DNA of 36,870 nucleotides from an uncultured Mycoplasmatota bacterium (GCA_900546055.1 URBG01000013.1:1-36870), one strand, 5' to 3'; shown: positions 14,982 to 22,540, counted from the first letter of the stretch. Made by a program: numbers and translations. The notes: generated by a model from the letters alone, not told the origin.

Positions 14982-16481
14982 ATGTTAGAAATAAAAGGTT
15001 TAAACATATCTATAGAAAATAGATATATAATTAAGAATTTTTCCTTGAATTTAAATAAAGGTGATAAACTTGCAATTATTGGGGAAGAAGGTAATGGCAA
15101 GTCAACAGTTTTAAAAGCAATACTTGGTATATGTCAATATGCTAATATAAGTGGTGTGATTAATTTAAAAGGTAGCAAGATTGGCTATTTAGAACAATCG
15201 ATGAATGAAGAAAATTTAAATAAAAAAGTTTATGATTTTTTATTTAAAGATGATTGTGAATATTATGACAAGATTAAAAGTTTATATAAGTATTTAGATT
15301 TACTTTATTTGCATGACCAATTGTTAGAACAATGGATAGGTTCTTTATCAGGTGGTGAAAAAGTTAAGGTAGGTATATTAAAACTGTTGTTAGATGAAAA
15401 TGATATTCTATTTTTAGATGAACCAACTAATGATTTGGATATTGAAACGTTGGAATGGTTAGAAACTTTTATTAAAAGTTTTGATATGGCTATTATTTAC
15501 GTATCGCATGATGAAGCTTTATTATCAAAAAGCGCTAATATGATTTTACATTTGGAGCAGATTAAAAATAAAACTGACTGTAGGCATACACTTATGAAGA
15601 TTGATTATGATACATATGTTAATCAGCGGATTGATGCAATTAATAAACAAGTACAGGTAGCTAAGGCGGAGAAAAGGGATTTTAATAAAAGGGAAAGTAA
15701 ATTAAAACAGGTAATGCAAAAAGTGGAGTATCAGCAAAATACGATAACGAGAGCTGATCCTCATGGTGCAAGACTTTTGAAGAAAAAAATTCATGCTTTG
15801 AAAACACAGGAGAGAAAGCTAAATAATTTAGAAGTTACTGTCCCCAAAGATGTGGAGGAAAGGATTAATTTCTTTTTTGAAAATGTGGAAATACCAAAGT
15901 TTAAGAAAATAATCAGTTTGGATATTCCGGAACTTAAAATTGGGGAAAAAGTATTATCAAGGAATATTAAGCTTGATGTAATTGGTAATGTTCATTTATG
16001 TATTGTTGGTAGAAATGGAGTAGGAAAGTCTACTTTGATAAAAATTATCTATGAAGAGTTAAATATTAGAGATGATATAGTTGTTGGTTATATGCCACAG
16101 GATTATGATGATATTTTAAACGGGTACGATAATGTTTTGGACTTTGTAGTTCCTAGTAAAGACAAAGAAGAAATTACTAAAGCTAGAATGTATTTAGGAA
16201 ATATGAATTTTACTAGAAAAGAAATGACAGAGAAAATTAAAGATTTAAGTAATGGAACTAAGGCTAAACTCTTCTTAATGAAATTAGTAATAGATAAGTG
16301 TAATGTTTTAATTTTAGATGAACCTACGCGTAATGTTAGTCCACTATCGAATCCTGTTATTAGACAAGTATTAAAGGATTTTAATGGTACGATTATTAGT
16401 GTGTCCCATGATAGAAGGTACATTGATGAAGTGATAGATACTTTATATGTTTTGACTAGTGATGGTTTAATCAGAAAGTAA
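14982..16481 (+). CDS. ABC-F family ATPase, probable antibiotic-resistance (ribosome protection) type
   Basis: 499 aa from the ATG at 14982; the in-frame ATG at 14961 is rejected because the ribosome site lies inside that extension. Two ABC domains and no TM: Walker A GEEGNGKST (residues 34-42), signature LSGGE, Walker B LFLDEPTND, then a basic inter-domain linker (~190-290), second Walker A GRNGVGKST, degenerate signature LSNGTKA and Walker B LILDEPTRNVSPLSNP. Family knowledge: ABC-F proteins act on the ribosomal E site; resistance types dislodge drugs such as lincosamides, pleuromutilins, streptogramins or macrolides. DEPTRNxSPLSNP replaces the common DEPTNHLD and is a feature I associate with a clostridial/bacilli resistance-like subgroup. 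The attenuator leader supports drug-inducible expression. The drug class is unknown. Confidence 0.85.
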   Translation: MLEIKGLNISIENRYIIKNFSLNLNKGDKLAIIGEEGNGKSTVLKAILGICQYANISGVINLKGSKIGYLEQSMNEENLNKKVYDFLFKDDCEYYDKIKSLYKYLDLLYLHDQLLEQWIGSLSGGEKVKVGILKLLLDENDILFLDEPTNDLDIETLEWLETFIKSFDMAIIYVSHDEALLSKSANMILHLEQIKNKTDCRHTLMKIDYDTYVNQRIDAINKQVQVAKAEKRDFNKRESKLKQVMQKVEYQQNTITRADPHGARLLKKKIHALKTQERKLNNLEVTVPKDVEERINFFFENVEIPKFKKIISLDIPELKIGEKVLSRNIKLDVIGNVHLCIVGRNGVGKSTLIKIIYEELNIRDDIVVGYMPQDYDDILNGYDNVLDFVVPSKDKEEITKARMYLGNMNFTRKEMTEKIKDLSNGTKAKLFLMKLVIDKCNVLILDEPTRNVSPLSNPVIRQVLKDFNGTIISVSHDRRYIDEVIDTLYVLTSDGLIRK

Positions 16482-16637
16482 GTAACTTAGGTTTGATAGG
16501 CAAATATAGAGGGTATCAATGTTGTGCTGTATGTTTTCGAAGTTTTATTGATATAGTCTTGTGTGAAGAATATAATCAGCCAATGAGATGATTAAGCTAT
16601 TTAAATTAATTAGAAAATGTATTTAAAAAATATTGAG
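16482..16637. other. Intergenic stretch with nothing recognised
   Basis: AT-rich DNA between the ABC-F stop and its terminator; no convincing ribosome site plus ORF, no RNA gene, no repeat found. Confidence 0.5.
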
Positions 16638-16676
16638 AGATGATATTAAACATTATTGTTTTTATCATCTTTTTTT
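16638..16676 (+). terminator. Terminator of the ABC-F gene
   Basis: Arms AGATGATA (16638-16645) and TATCATCT (16663-16670), 17-nt loop, run of seven T. Confidence 0.8.
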
Positions 16677-16730
16677 AATAATATTAAGTATAAATTTTCT
16701 TCTTTTTTTAGGAGAATTTCTTTGTATGTC

Positions 16731-16750
16731 TTCCAAGTTGACTACGGGAG
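16731..16750 (+). pseudogene. Partial tRNA-Gly copy (anticodon arm to T-stem), inverted relative to the tRNA gene
   Basis: 20 bp matching the sense sequence of the neighbouring tRNA-Gly from the anticodon loop to the 5' T-stem with one mismatch, but on the opposite strand. Flanking bases do not continue the tRNA. Confidence 0.7.
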
Positions 16751-16761
16751 ATTTTGGGCAT

Positions 16762-16788
16762 AAAAAAACTCAAGAACGAACTTGAGTT
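16762..16788 (-). terminator. Terminator of tRNA-Gly
   Basis: Minus-strand arms AACTCAAG/CTTGAGTT (plus 16767-16774 and 16781-16788), 6-nt loop, T-run at plus 16762-16766. Confidence 0.85.
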
Positions 16789-16797
16789 AATTGCATA

Positions 16798-16871
<74 letters not shown>

Positions 16872-16890
16872 AAATTAGTAGGCACTTATA

Positions 16891-16919
16891 ATTATACTTA
16901 AGTATATGAATTTTGTCAA
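16891..16919 (-). promoter_or_regulatory. Consensus promoter of tRNA-Gly
   Basis: Minus-strand TTGACA (plus 16914-16919), 17-nt spacer, TATAAT (plus 16891-16896): a perfect sigma-70/SigA promoter. Confidence 0.9.
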
Positions 16920-16946
16920 TAAAATTTTCATACTTTTTTATGATTT

Positions 16947-16970
16947 GCGGGTGTAGTGGTAGAATTCCAG
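16947..16970 (+). pseudogene. Partial tRNA-Gly copy (5' half), inverted relative to the tRNA gene
   Basis: 24 bp equal to the tRNA-Gly 5' half (acceptor, D-arm and start of the anticodon stem) with a 5-base deletion in the D-loop, on the plus strand. It forms an inverted repeat with 16843-16871, centre-separated by the tRNA promoter, and lies 2 bp from the stop of the 16973 gene. Confidence 0.75.
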
Positions 16971-16972
16971 TT

Positions 16973-17752
16973 TTATGTTTCATTATCGTTTGCTAGATGG
17001 TTATTTCTCATAGACATTATTTCAATGATATCATCTGATAAATGATACCATTTTATTTGAATGTAATTTCTTGAATACTCATATTTTGGATTATAGTTTA
17101 GGCATCTATTCATTGGCTGGTAAAACAAAGATCCAAAGGCAAGCCCAGTTTTTTTAATGGTTTTGTTACTTAAAACTATTTTTGTGATTTCTTCTTTTGT
17201 AATCCAAATAAAATCATCAATAACTCCATAAATTAGTGCATCGATTGAAACATTATTGTTGTTTCCAATTAATACAAAACGGTTGACCGCAGCTTTAATA
17301 ATGTTTTCCTGGTTAAAATATTTGTTTATATTGTCAAGTTTATCTTGGTGGAATTTTTTGTATTCTTCAGAACTTATGCGTTTTTTTCCAGTGCCGTTTG
17401 TCGTTCCATCACCATAATGGTATTTTAATATTTCTTCAATGACATCTTCTTTTATTTTGTTACTTTTAAGAAATTTTATAAAGTCATTAATTGGTTCAAT
17501 ATGAACAGAATTTTTAACCCCTTTTTTAATACTAACCCCTTTAGTTATATTGTTAATTGTAATATAGATATCAGCTTTTTGAAGGTTTGAATTTAATTTA
17601 CAATTTATTATTTCTTCTCCTTTTAGATTACTATATAAAGTGGTTATTAAATCTTGAAAAAGGGGATTTAATTTGTTTACTTTGCGATTATTTAAATAAG
17701 TGACAAATTCACTTTCATTTTGAAATCCATTTATTTTTTTGTTGAATGGCAT
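16973..17752 (-). CDS. Unrecognised protein, possible PD-(D/E)XK nuclease-like
   Basis: 259 aa, no signal peptide or TM, Asn/Lys/Ile-rich. I do not recognise the family. One visible hint is QKADIYITINNITKGVSIKKG (about residues 68-88): an Asp, then a beta strand ending in S-x-K-K, the spacing seen in PD-(D/E)XK endonuclease cores. Other distinctive parts are KYHYGDGTTNGTGKKRISSEEY and SRNYIQIKWYHLSDDI at the C-terminus. It follows the DUF4186 gene by 63 nt and has a strong AAGGAGGTGA. Its stop abuts a broken tRNA-Gly copy, which suggests that the pair is inserted DNA. Nuclease assignment is a guess. Confidence 0.55.
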   Translation of the reverse strand: MPFNKKINGFQNESEFVTYLNNRKVNKLNPLFQDLITTLYSNLKGEEIINCKLNSNLQKADIYITINNITKGVSIKKGVKNSVHIEPINDFIKFLKSNKIKEDVIEEILKYHYGDGTTNGTGKKRISSEEYKKFHQDKLDNINKYFNQENIIKAAVNRFVLIGNNNNVSIDALIYGVIDDFIWITKEEITKIVLSNKTIKKTGLAFGSLFYQPMNRCLNYNPKYEYSRNYIQIKWYHLSDDIIEIMSMRNNHLANDNET

Positions 17753-17815
17753 TTTTCACCTCCTTATTATTAATTATACGAGGTCAAAAGTCTATTTCCT
17801 TTTTTAAACAAAAAA

Positions 17816-18178
17816 TTATTTATTCATTTGTACTTTAATCCATTTCATAATAACGTTAACTATGTATTTTTGCTCAGTTGGTGTTAATTCTTTATTAGAT
17901 TTTATCTTATGCCACTTATATAAACAACTGCGGCAGCATGTTGCTGTTGCATGCTGAGCAATAAATACAGGGTGTCCCTTCATTGGGGTTTGCTTACCAT
18001 CATTTGGTATTTCTTTAGGTGCTAATCTTTTACTAATAAAATCATTGGCGTGGTTTTCAATGGTTTTTAGCCCCTTATCGTTTATATATTTTAGTTCATT
18101 TTCCTTTAAGATAAAACGGCTTCTAAAAGTTGATTTAGATAATTTATCTAAAATATTCTTTATTGTATTTTCATTCAT
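17816..18178 (-). CDS. DUF4186 family protein
   Basis: 120 aa from the ATG at 18178, chosen because AAAGGTGAT precedes it; the frame runs 9 codons further upstream without a ribosome site. The centre and C-terminus match DUF4186 well: FISKRLAPKEIPNDGKQTPMKGHPVFIAQHATATCCRSCLYKWHKI, ending YIVNVIMKWI. The Cys triplet (TCCRSC) plus His residues suggests metal binding. Function is unknown. First gene of an apparent two-gene unit with the nuclease-like gene, divergent from spoVS. Confidence 0.88.
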   Translation of the reverse strand: MNENTIKNILDKLSKSTFRSRFILKENELKYINDKGLKTIENHANDFISKRLAPKEIPNDGKQTPMKGHPVFIAQHATATCCRSCLYKWHKIKSNKELTPTEQKYIVNVIMKWIKVQMNK

Positions 18179-18263
18179 AATATCACCTTTAGCTTTATTA
18201 TACACTTCGGCTGTTAAAATTTCTATAGATGATAATTCTATTCTAAAAGTGGTATTTCCTACA

Positions 18264-18269
18264 TATAAT
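18264..18269 (+). promoter_or_regulatory. -10 element of the spoVS promoter
   Basis: TATAAT within the palindrome TATAATTAATTATA (18264-18277), ~31 nt before the start; the -35 is poor. Confidence 0.45.
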
Positions 18270-18299
18270 TAATTATAAAAAATAAAGGAGGAAATAATA

Positions 18300-18560
18300 A
18301 TGGAAACACTAAAAGTAAGGGCGAAGTCTAACCCTAATTCAGTTGCTGGGGCACTTGCGAACGTATTTAGAGAAAAAGGGACTGTAGAAATTCAGGCGAT
18401 AGGGGCTGGAGCTTTAAATCAAGCGATTAAAGCAGTAGCAATTGCGCGTGGCTTTGTTGCACCAAGTGGCAAAAATTTAATTTGTATACCAGCGTTTACT
18501 GATATCGTTATCGATGGCGAGGAAAGAACAGCCATTAAACTAATTGTTGAGTCTAGATAA
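18300..18560 (+). CDS. spoVS: Stage V sporulation protein S
   Basis: 86 aa, exactly the SpoVS length and sequence type: METLKVRAKSNPNSVAGALA, VEIQAIGAGALNQAIKAVAIARGF, LICIPAFTDIVIDGEERTAIKLIVE. It is an Alba-fold nucleic-acid-binding-like protein; in Bacillus it influences sporulation and septation, but homologues exist in non-sporulating bacteria. ATG start with AAAGGAGG 7 nt upstream. Own terminator; not linked to other sporulation genes here apart from the tiny YjcZ-like peptides 17 kb away. Confidence 0.95.
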   Translation: METLKVRAKSNPNSVAGALANVFREKGTVEIQAIGAGALNQAIKAVAIARGFVAPSGKNLICIPAFTDIVIDGEERTAIKLIVESR

Positions 18561-18580
18561 GCACTTAGGTGCTTTTTTTC
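18558..18580 (+). terminator. Terminator of spoVS
   Basis: AAGCAC (18558-18563), loop TTAG, GTGCTT (18568-18573), T-run; overlaps the stop codon. Confidence 0.85.
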
Positions 18581-18609
18581 TTGCTTTATCGCGGAATAAG
18601 CGTTATAAT
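18580..18609 (+). promoter_or_regulatory. Promoter of sufU
   Basis: TTGCTT (18580-18585), 18-nt spacer, TATAAT (18604-18609). Confidence 0.6.
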
Positions 18610-18638
18610 TTTTGTGTGAGATATTAGGAGGAACTTGT

Positions 18639-19058
18639 ATGGATAGCAATTTAAAAAGAAGTATAATTTTAGAACATTATCAAAATCCTAAAAATAAGGG
18701 TTTAATTGATGATGATACTTATATAAAAGTCAATATGAATAATGAAAGTTGTATTGATGAAGTTAATTTACAAGTTAAATTGGAAGACGGAGTTATTCGA
18801 GATATTAGATTTGACGGTGAAGCTTGTGCAATGTGTGTTAGTTCTTCTTCTATTATGGTGGAGACTTTAATTGGCAAAACTATTGAAGAGGCTAAGATAA
18901 TTTTAAGTAATTTTTTAAATATGATTGCAGAGAAGGAGTATGATGCCGAGATACTTGAAAGCGCGGTTGTTTATGACGGTACTTATAAACAACCTAATCG
19001 AAAAAAATGTGTTTTACTTTCATGGTGGGGTATGGAAAAGGTATTGGATGAAAATTAG
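18639..19058 (+). CDS. sufU: SufU-type iron-sulfur assembly protein
   Basis: 139 aa from the ATG at 18639 (AGGAGG at 18626-18631). It keeps the SufU zinc/active site: Cys38 and Asp40 (ESCIDEV), Cys63 (GEACAMC) and Cys124 (KKCVLLSWWGM). Family knowledge: SufU is the zinc-dependent sulfurtransferase that accepts persulfide sulfur from SufS and passes it to SufBCD. It stands apart from the usual sufCDSUB cluster: sufB lies 1.2 kb downstream behind a diguanylate cyclase gene and terminator, and sufC, sufD and sufS are not in the window. Confidence 0.9.
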   Translation: MDSNLKRSIILEHYQNPKNKGLIDDDTYIKVNMNNESCIDEVNLQVKLEDGVIRDIRFDGEACAMCVSSSSIMVETLIGKTIEEAKIILSNFLNMIAEKEYDAEILESAVVYDGTYKQPNRKKCVLLSWWGMEKVLDEN

Positions 19059-19065
19059 GTTTAAT

Positions 19066-19094
19066 TTGTATATTAGGGTGATACGAGGTATACT
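19066..19094 (+). promoter_or_regulatory. Promoter of the diguanylate cyclase gene
   Basis: TTGTAT (19066-19071), 17-nt spacer, TATACT (19089-19094). Confidence 0.6.
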
Positions 19095-19132
19095 ATAACT
19101 GTAAAACGCATTTGAAGTAAGTGGGGGACACT

Positions 19133-20212
19133 ATGGTAAAGAAAATATGGAACCTTATTAAGTATGGAAATTATAATAATGATTCTTATAAGGAATATAA
19201 AGATGATGTTATAGAAACTAATCATCAACTTTTGGGAGTTTTTGCTTTTGGGGGAACGATTTTAAATTTTTTGCTTTTTTTAGTTTCTTTTTATTTAGAA
19301 TCAATTAGTAGTTCTATGTATCTTTATTTGTTTGCTTTGGTATTTTCTTTATTAATACTTTGGATAAATAAAATTGTTTATAAATATATGCCTAAGTGGA
19401 CAACGTTTTTGTCTTATACTTACGCGGCTTTTTTGTTTATAATTTATATGATCGTTGGTGTAAATCATAATATAAATTCGACGGCAGCAATTATATGTGG
19501 TTTTTATGTTTTATTTCCTATATTTTTTGTTGATAAACCATATCGCTATGCAATATTTGTTTTATTTTTAACTGGTATATTCTTTATTGATACTTTTGTG
19601 GTTAAAGATATTGATTATGCGCTTTTAGATTTCCTTAACTGTAGTGTTTTCGCATTAATTAGTATTTTATTATTGTATTATCTTTACAATGTGAGAATGC
19701 TTAATTTGGTAAATAAACGAAAGGTTATGGAGGAACGTGATACTGACTATTTAACAGGATTAAAGAATAGAATGGCAATTGAAACTTATATTAGTTCTAA
19801 TTTAAATGAGTGTAAACGAAGTATTATATTCTTTGTTGATTTAGATGATTTTAAATTGGTTAATGATAAATATGGACATGCGATGGGTGATAAAGTTTTA
19901 ATTGAGGTAGCTCAAGTTATTGAAAGGATTTTTAGTGGTTATGAATATGCGCGTTTAGGCGGTGATGAGTTTGTCATTTATGCAGAAGGTGTGAATGACG
20001 AAAAATGGGCTAAGGAAAGTGCCTCTTTACTTATTAAGGAAATTAGCAATATTAAAATATCTGGTAAACGTAATATTGTTGGATCTAGTATTGGAATTGT
20101 CTTTTCTAATAGTTGCGGTGAATATAGTACTTTCTTTGATAGAGTTGACAGTGCGATGTATGAGGCAAAAAAGGATGGAAAAAACTGCTACCGAGTTTAC
20201 CGGGACTTATAA
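19133..20212 (+). CDS. Membrane diguanylate cyclase (GGDEF)
   Basis: 359 aa from the ATG at 19133; GGGGG at 19123-19127 is the ribosome site. About six hydrophobic segments at residues ~37-195, then a GGDEF domain: DTDYLTGLKNRMAIE, FVDLDDFKLVNDKYGHAMGD, and the intact active site GGDEF at 276-280. Residues before it read FSGYEYARL, so the RxxD product-inhibition site is missing. It should make c-di-GMP at the membrane in response to an unknown signal sensed by the TM region. No EAL, HD-GYP or c-di-GMP receptor gene is in the window. Own promoter and terminator. Confidence 0.92.
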   Translation: MVKKIWNLIKYGNYNNDSYKEYKDDVIETNHQLLGVFAFGGTILNFLLFLVSFYLESISSSMYLYLFALVFSLLILWINKIVYKYMPKWTTFLSYTYAAFLFIIYMIVGVNHNINSTAAIICGFYVLFPIFFVDKPYRYAIFVLFLTGIFFIDTFVVKDIDYALLDFLNCSVFALISILLLYYLYNVRMLNLVNKRKVMEERDTDYLTGLKNRMAIETYISSNLNECKRSIIFFVDLDDFKLVNDKYGHAMGDKVLIEVAQVIERIFSGYEYARLGGDEFVIYAEGVNDEKWAKESASLLIKEISNIKISGKRNIVGSSIGIVFSNSCGEYSTFFDRVDSAMYEAKKDGKNCYRVYRDL

Positions 20213-20231
20213 TTGAAAATTTATGATAACT

Positions 20232-20258
20232 AGAGAATTAACAAAATTCTCTTTTTAT
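20232..20258 (+). terminator. Terminator of the diguanylate cyclase gene
   Basis: Perfect arms AGAGAATT (20232-20239) and AATTCTCT (20245-20252), 5-nt loop, T-run. Confidence 0.85.
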
Positions 20259-20274
20259 TTTGTTTTAATTTTAG

Positions 20275-20280
20275 TATAAT
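20275..20280 (+). promoter_or_regulatory. -10 element of the sufB promoter
   Basis: TATAAT 18 nt before the start codon, implying a very short leader holding AGGTGA; -35 unclear. Confidence 0.45.
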
Positions 20281-20297
20281 GATTATAGGTGACTAAA

Positions 20298-21611
20298 ATG
20301 AAGAAAGAATTAGGACTAAGTGAAGATAAAATAAAAGAAATTTCTAAAATTAAAGGTGAACCAAAATGGATGACTGATTTTCGTTTAGAGGCTTATAAAG
20401 CTTTTAAAGAGATACCTAATCCTAATTTTGGTCCAGAACTTAAAATTGATTTTGATGAAATTAATTATTATAAAAAAGTTTCAAATAAAGTGGAAAACGA
20501 TTGGCAAAATGTTGCTTGTAATATAAAAAATACTTTTGATAAAGTTGGACTTATTGATGCTGAGGAGAAATACTTAGATGGTATTGGTGCTCAGTATGAA
20601 AGCGAAGTTGTTTATCATAATATGATAAAAGAATTAGAGGATAAGAATGTTATATTTTGTAGTACTGATGATGCGTTACGCGATCATCCAGAACTGTTTA
20701 AAAAGTATTTTAATAAACTTGTTAAGTATGATGAGAATAAATATACAGCTTTAAATGGTGCGGTATGGAGTGGTGGAACATTCATTTATATTCCGCCACA
20801 TACGACAATCGATAGGCCACTTCAGAGCTATTTCCGAATAGATACTAGGAATATGGGACAATTTGAAAGAACGATAATTATTGTTGATGATGATAGTCAT
20901 GTTCATTATATGGAAGGATGTACGGCAACTTATCATTTGGCTGATTCGCTTCATGCGGCAGTGGTGGAAATATATGTTGGTAAAAAAGCTTCTTGTAGAT
21001 ATACAACAATTCAAAACTGGGCTGATAATATATATAATTTAGTAACTAAAAGAGCTGAAGTTTTAGATAATGGTCTTATGGAATGGATCGATGGAAATAT
21101 TGGTTCAAAAATAAATATGAAATATCCGGCTTGTATTTTAAAAGGTGATGGCGCTACTGGTAACTGTATATCAATTGCCGTGGCGACGCAAAATCAAATT
21201 CAAGATGCTGGAGCGAAGATGATTCATTTATCGCCAAATACTTACAGTAATATTATTAGTAAGTCAATTGCGGCATCTGGTGGGGATGCGAGTTATCGTG
21301 GAACGGTTTACATTGGTAAAAATGCGGAAAACTCGAAAAGTACGATTAAATGTGATACAATTATATTAGACGATGAGTCAAAGAGTGATACAATTCCCAA
21401 AAATGTTGTTTGTAATAATTCATCGTATTTGGAACATGAGGCCGCGGTGTCAAAATTGGATGAGGATAAATTATTTTACTTAATGAGCCGAGGACTTGAT
21501 GAGGAAAAAGCGCAAGAGTTATTAATTATGGGATTTATTGAGGAATTTAGGGAAAGCTTACCGATGGAATATGCGGTTGAATTAAATGCTTTACTTAAAA
21601 ACTATTTTTAG
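20298..21611 (+). CDS. sufB: Fe-S cluster assembly scaffold SufB
   Basis: 437 aa from the ATG at 20298 (AGGTGA at 20287-20292); a GTG three codons upstream overlaps that site and is rejected. SufB landmarks: EPKWMTDFRLEAYKAF, ALNGAVWSGGTFIYIPPHT, EGCTATYHLADSLHAAVVEI, and the C-terminal KCDTIILDDESKSDTIP...EHEAAVSKLDEDKLFYLMSRGL with the conserved Cys and His used in cluster assembly. Length is slightly short of the ~465 aa typical of the family. It should work with SufC and SufD in the cytosol. An AGGAGG overlapping its stop serves the small membrane gene downstream. Confidence 0.95.
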   Translation: MKKELGLSEDKIKEISKIKGEPKWMTDFRLEAYKAFKEIPNPNFGPELKIDFDEINYYKKVSNKVENDWQNVACNIKNTFDKVGLIDAEEKYLDGIGAQYESEVVYHNMIKELEDKNVIFCSTDDALRDHPELFKKYFNKLVKYDENKYTALNGAVWSGGTFIYIPPHTTIDRPLQSYFRIDTRNMGQFERTIIIVDDDSHVHYMEGCTATYHLADSLHAAVVEIYVGKKASCRYTTIQNWADNIYNLVTKRAEVLDNGLMEWIDGNIGSKINMKYPACILKGDGATGNCISIAVATQNQIQDAGAKMIHLSPNTYSNIISKSIAASGGDASYRGTVYIGKNAENSKSTIKCDTIILDDESKSDTIPKNVVCNNSSYLEHEAAVSKLDEDKLFYLMSRGLDEEKAQELLIMGFIEEFRESLPMEYAVELNALLKNYF

Positions 21612-21623
21612 GAGGATATGAAG

Positions 21624-21992
21624 ATGGAAGAAAGTAAAAAGGGAAAGAACAATAAGGGGAAAATTATTTTTGTTGTTATTATTTTGGTGATAGTTTTAGG
21701 GGCTGTAGTAGGTTTTATATTATTTGATAAAGCTAATACTGAAAAAATGAATAAGGCGATGGAAACACCGGCTTTAGATTATTTTGATAAGTATATGAGT
21801 GCAAATACTGGGGCATCAGCTTATAAAGTTACTTTAGGAATGCTTAAGAAGGCTAATAAAGAAGGCGAAAATTATGACTTGAAGGCTTTAGATAAATGCT
21901 CAGATGAGAAAACAACAGCAACAATCAACATTGATTATTCAAATGGCAAGGTGACAGGAACAACGGTTAAATTAGACTGTAAAAAGTTTTAA
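21624..21992 (+). CDS. Small membrane-anchored hypothetical protein
   Basis: 122 aa from the second ATG (21624), which is 8 nt from AGGAGG (21610-21615); the ATG at 21618 is only 2 nt away. Lys-rich N-terminus (EESKKGKNNKGK), one TM at ~12-35 (IIFVVIILVIVLGAVVGFIL), then an acidic ectodomain with two Cys (DKCSDEK and LDCKKF) that could form a disulfide. No domain recognised. Probably co-transcribed with sufB; a functional link to Fe-S assembly is not evident. It resembles the 5335 protein in layout. Confidence 0.8.
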   Translation: MEESKKGKNNKGKIIFVVIILVIVLGAVVGFILFDKANTEKMNKAMETPALDYFDKYMSANTGASAYKVTLGMLKKANKEGENYDLKALDKCSDEKTTATINIDYSNGKVTGTTVKLDCKKF

Positions 21993-22004
21993 TTATTTAT
22001 TTTT

Positions 22005-22037
22005 AAATACTGTTCGGGATAGAATAGTATTTTTTTT
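22005..22037 (+). terminator. Terminator
   Basis: 11-bp stem AAATACTGTTC (22005-22015) / GAATAGTATTT (22022-22032), 6-nt loop, T-run to 22037. Confidence 0.85.
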
Positions 22038-22066
22038 CTAAGATAAACGAAAATTTTATAATTGTT

Positions 22067-22094
22067 AACGGGTTGCAAATAACCTGTTTTTTTT
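22067..22094 (+). terminator. Second terminator-like hairpin upstream of ssb
   Basis: AACGGGTT (22067-22074) / AACCTGTT (22081-22088) with one G-T pair, 6-nt loop, run of T from 22085. It lies just after a TATAAT (22057-22062), so it may be a tandem terminator or a leader attenuator of ssb. Confidence 0.6.
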
Positions 22095-22145
22095 GTTTGT
22101 GTTATTTTATTAACTTCTGTATATTGTTAGCAGAAAGGAGGCATA

Positions 22146-22472
22146 ATGTTAAATCAGACGGTTTTGGTCGGGAGGCTTGTTAATGATCCAGAATTATTTG
22201 AAACAGAATCTGGGAAGAAACTTACACGTATTACTTTAGCGGTACCTCGAACTTATAAAAATGTAAATGGGGAATATGATACGGATTTTATTGGCTGTAA
22301 ATTATGGCAAGGAGTTGCACAAAGTACTAGTGAATATTGTAAACGTGGAGACCTTGTAGGTGTTAAAGGTCGTTTACAGACAAGTAATTATGAAACAGAA
22401 GATGGGATTAAATATGTTACTGAAGTAATTGCTGAAAAAGTTACATTCCTTTCAGGAAAAAGTAATGCTTAA
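22146..22472 (+). CDS. ssb: Short single-stranded DNA-binding protein
   Basis: 108 aa: one OB fold (MLNQTVLVGRLVNDPEL..., RITLAVPRTYKNVNGEYDTDFI, RGDLVGVKGRLQTSNYETEDG). It stops at LSGKSNA and has no Gly/Pro-rich tail and no acidic tip (DDDLPF type) that recruits repair proteins. Length and missing tail match the SsbB type of Bacillus, used in competence, rather than the essential SsbA. It is not beside rpsF/rpsR. ATG start with AAAGGAGG upstream. Confidence 0.9.
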   Translation: MLNQTVLVGRLVNDPELFETESGKKLTRITLAVPRTYKNVNGEYDTDFIGCKLWQGVAQSTSEYCKRGDLVGVKGRLQTSNYETEDGIKYVTEVIAEKVTFLSGKSNA

Positions 22473-22511
22473 ATAAGATTTTTCTTTAAAAACAAGGTTG
22501 GGTATAAACTG

Positions 22512-22520
22512 TGCTATAAT
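22512..22520 (+). promoter_or_regulatory. Extended -10 promoter
   Basis: TGCTATAAT (22512-22520), 21 nt before the start codon; no good -35. Confidence 0.6.
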
Positions 22521-22540
22521 ATAGGCGGAGGTGTTTATTA

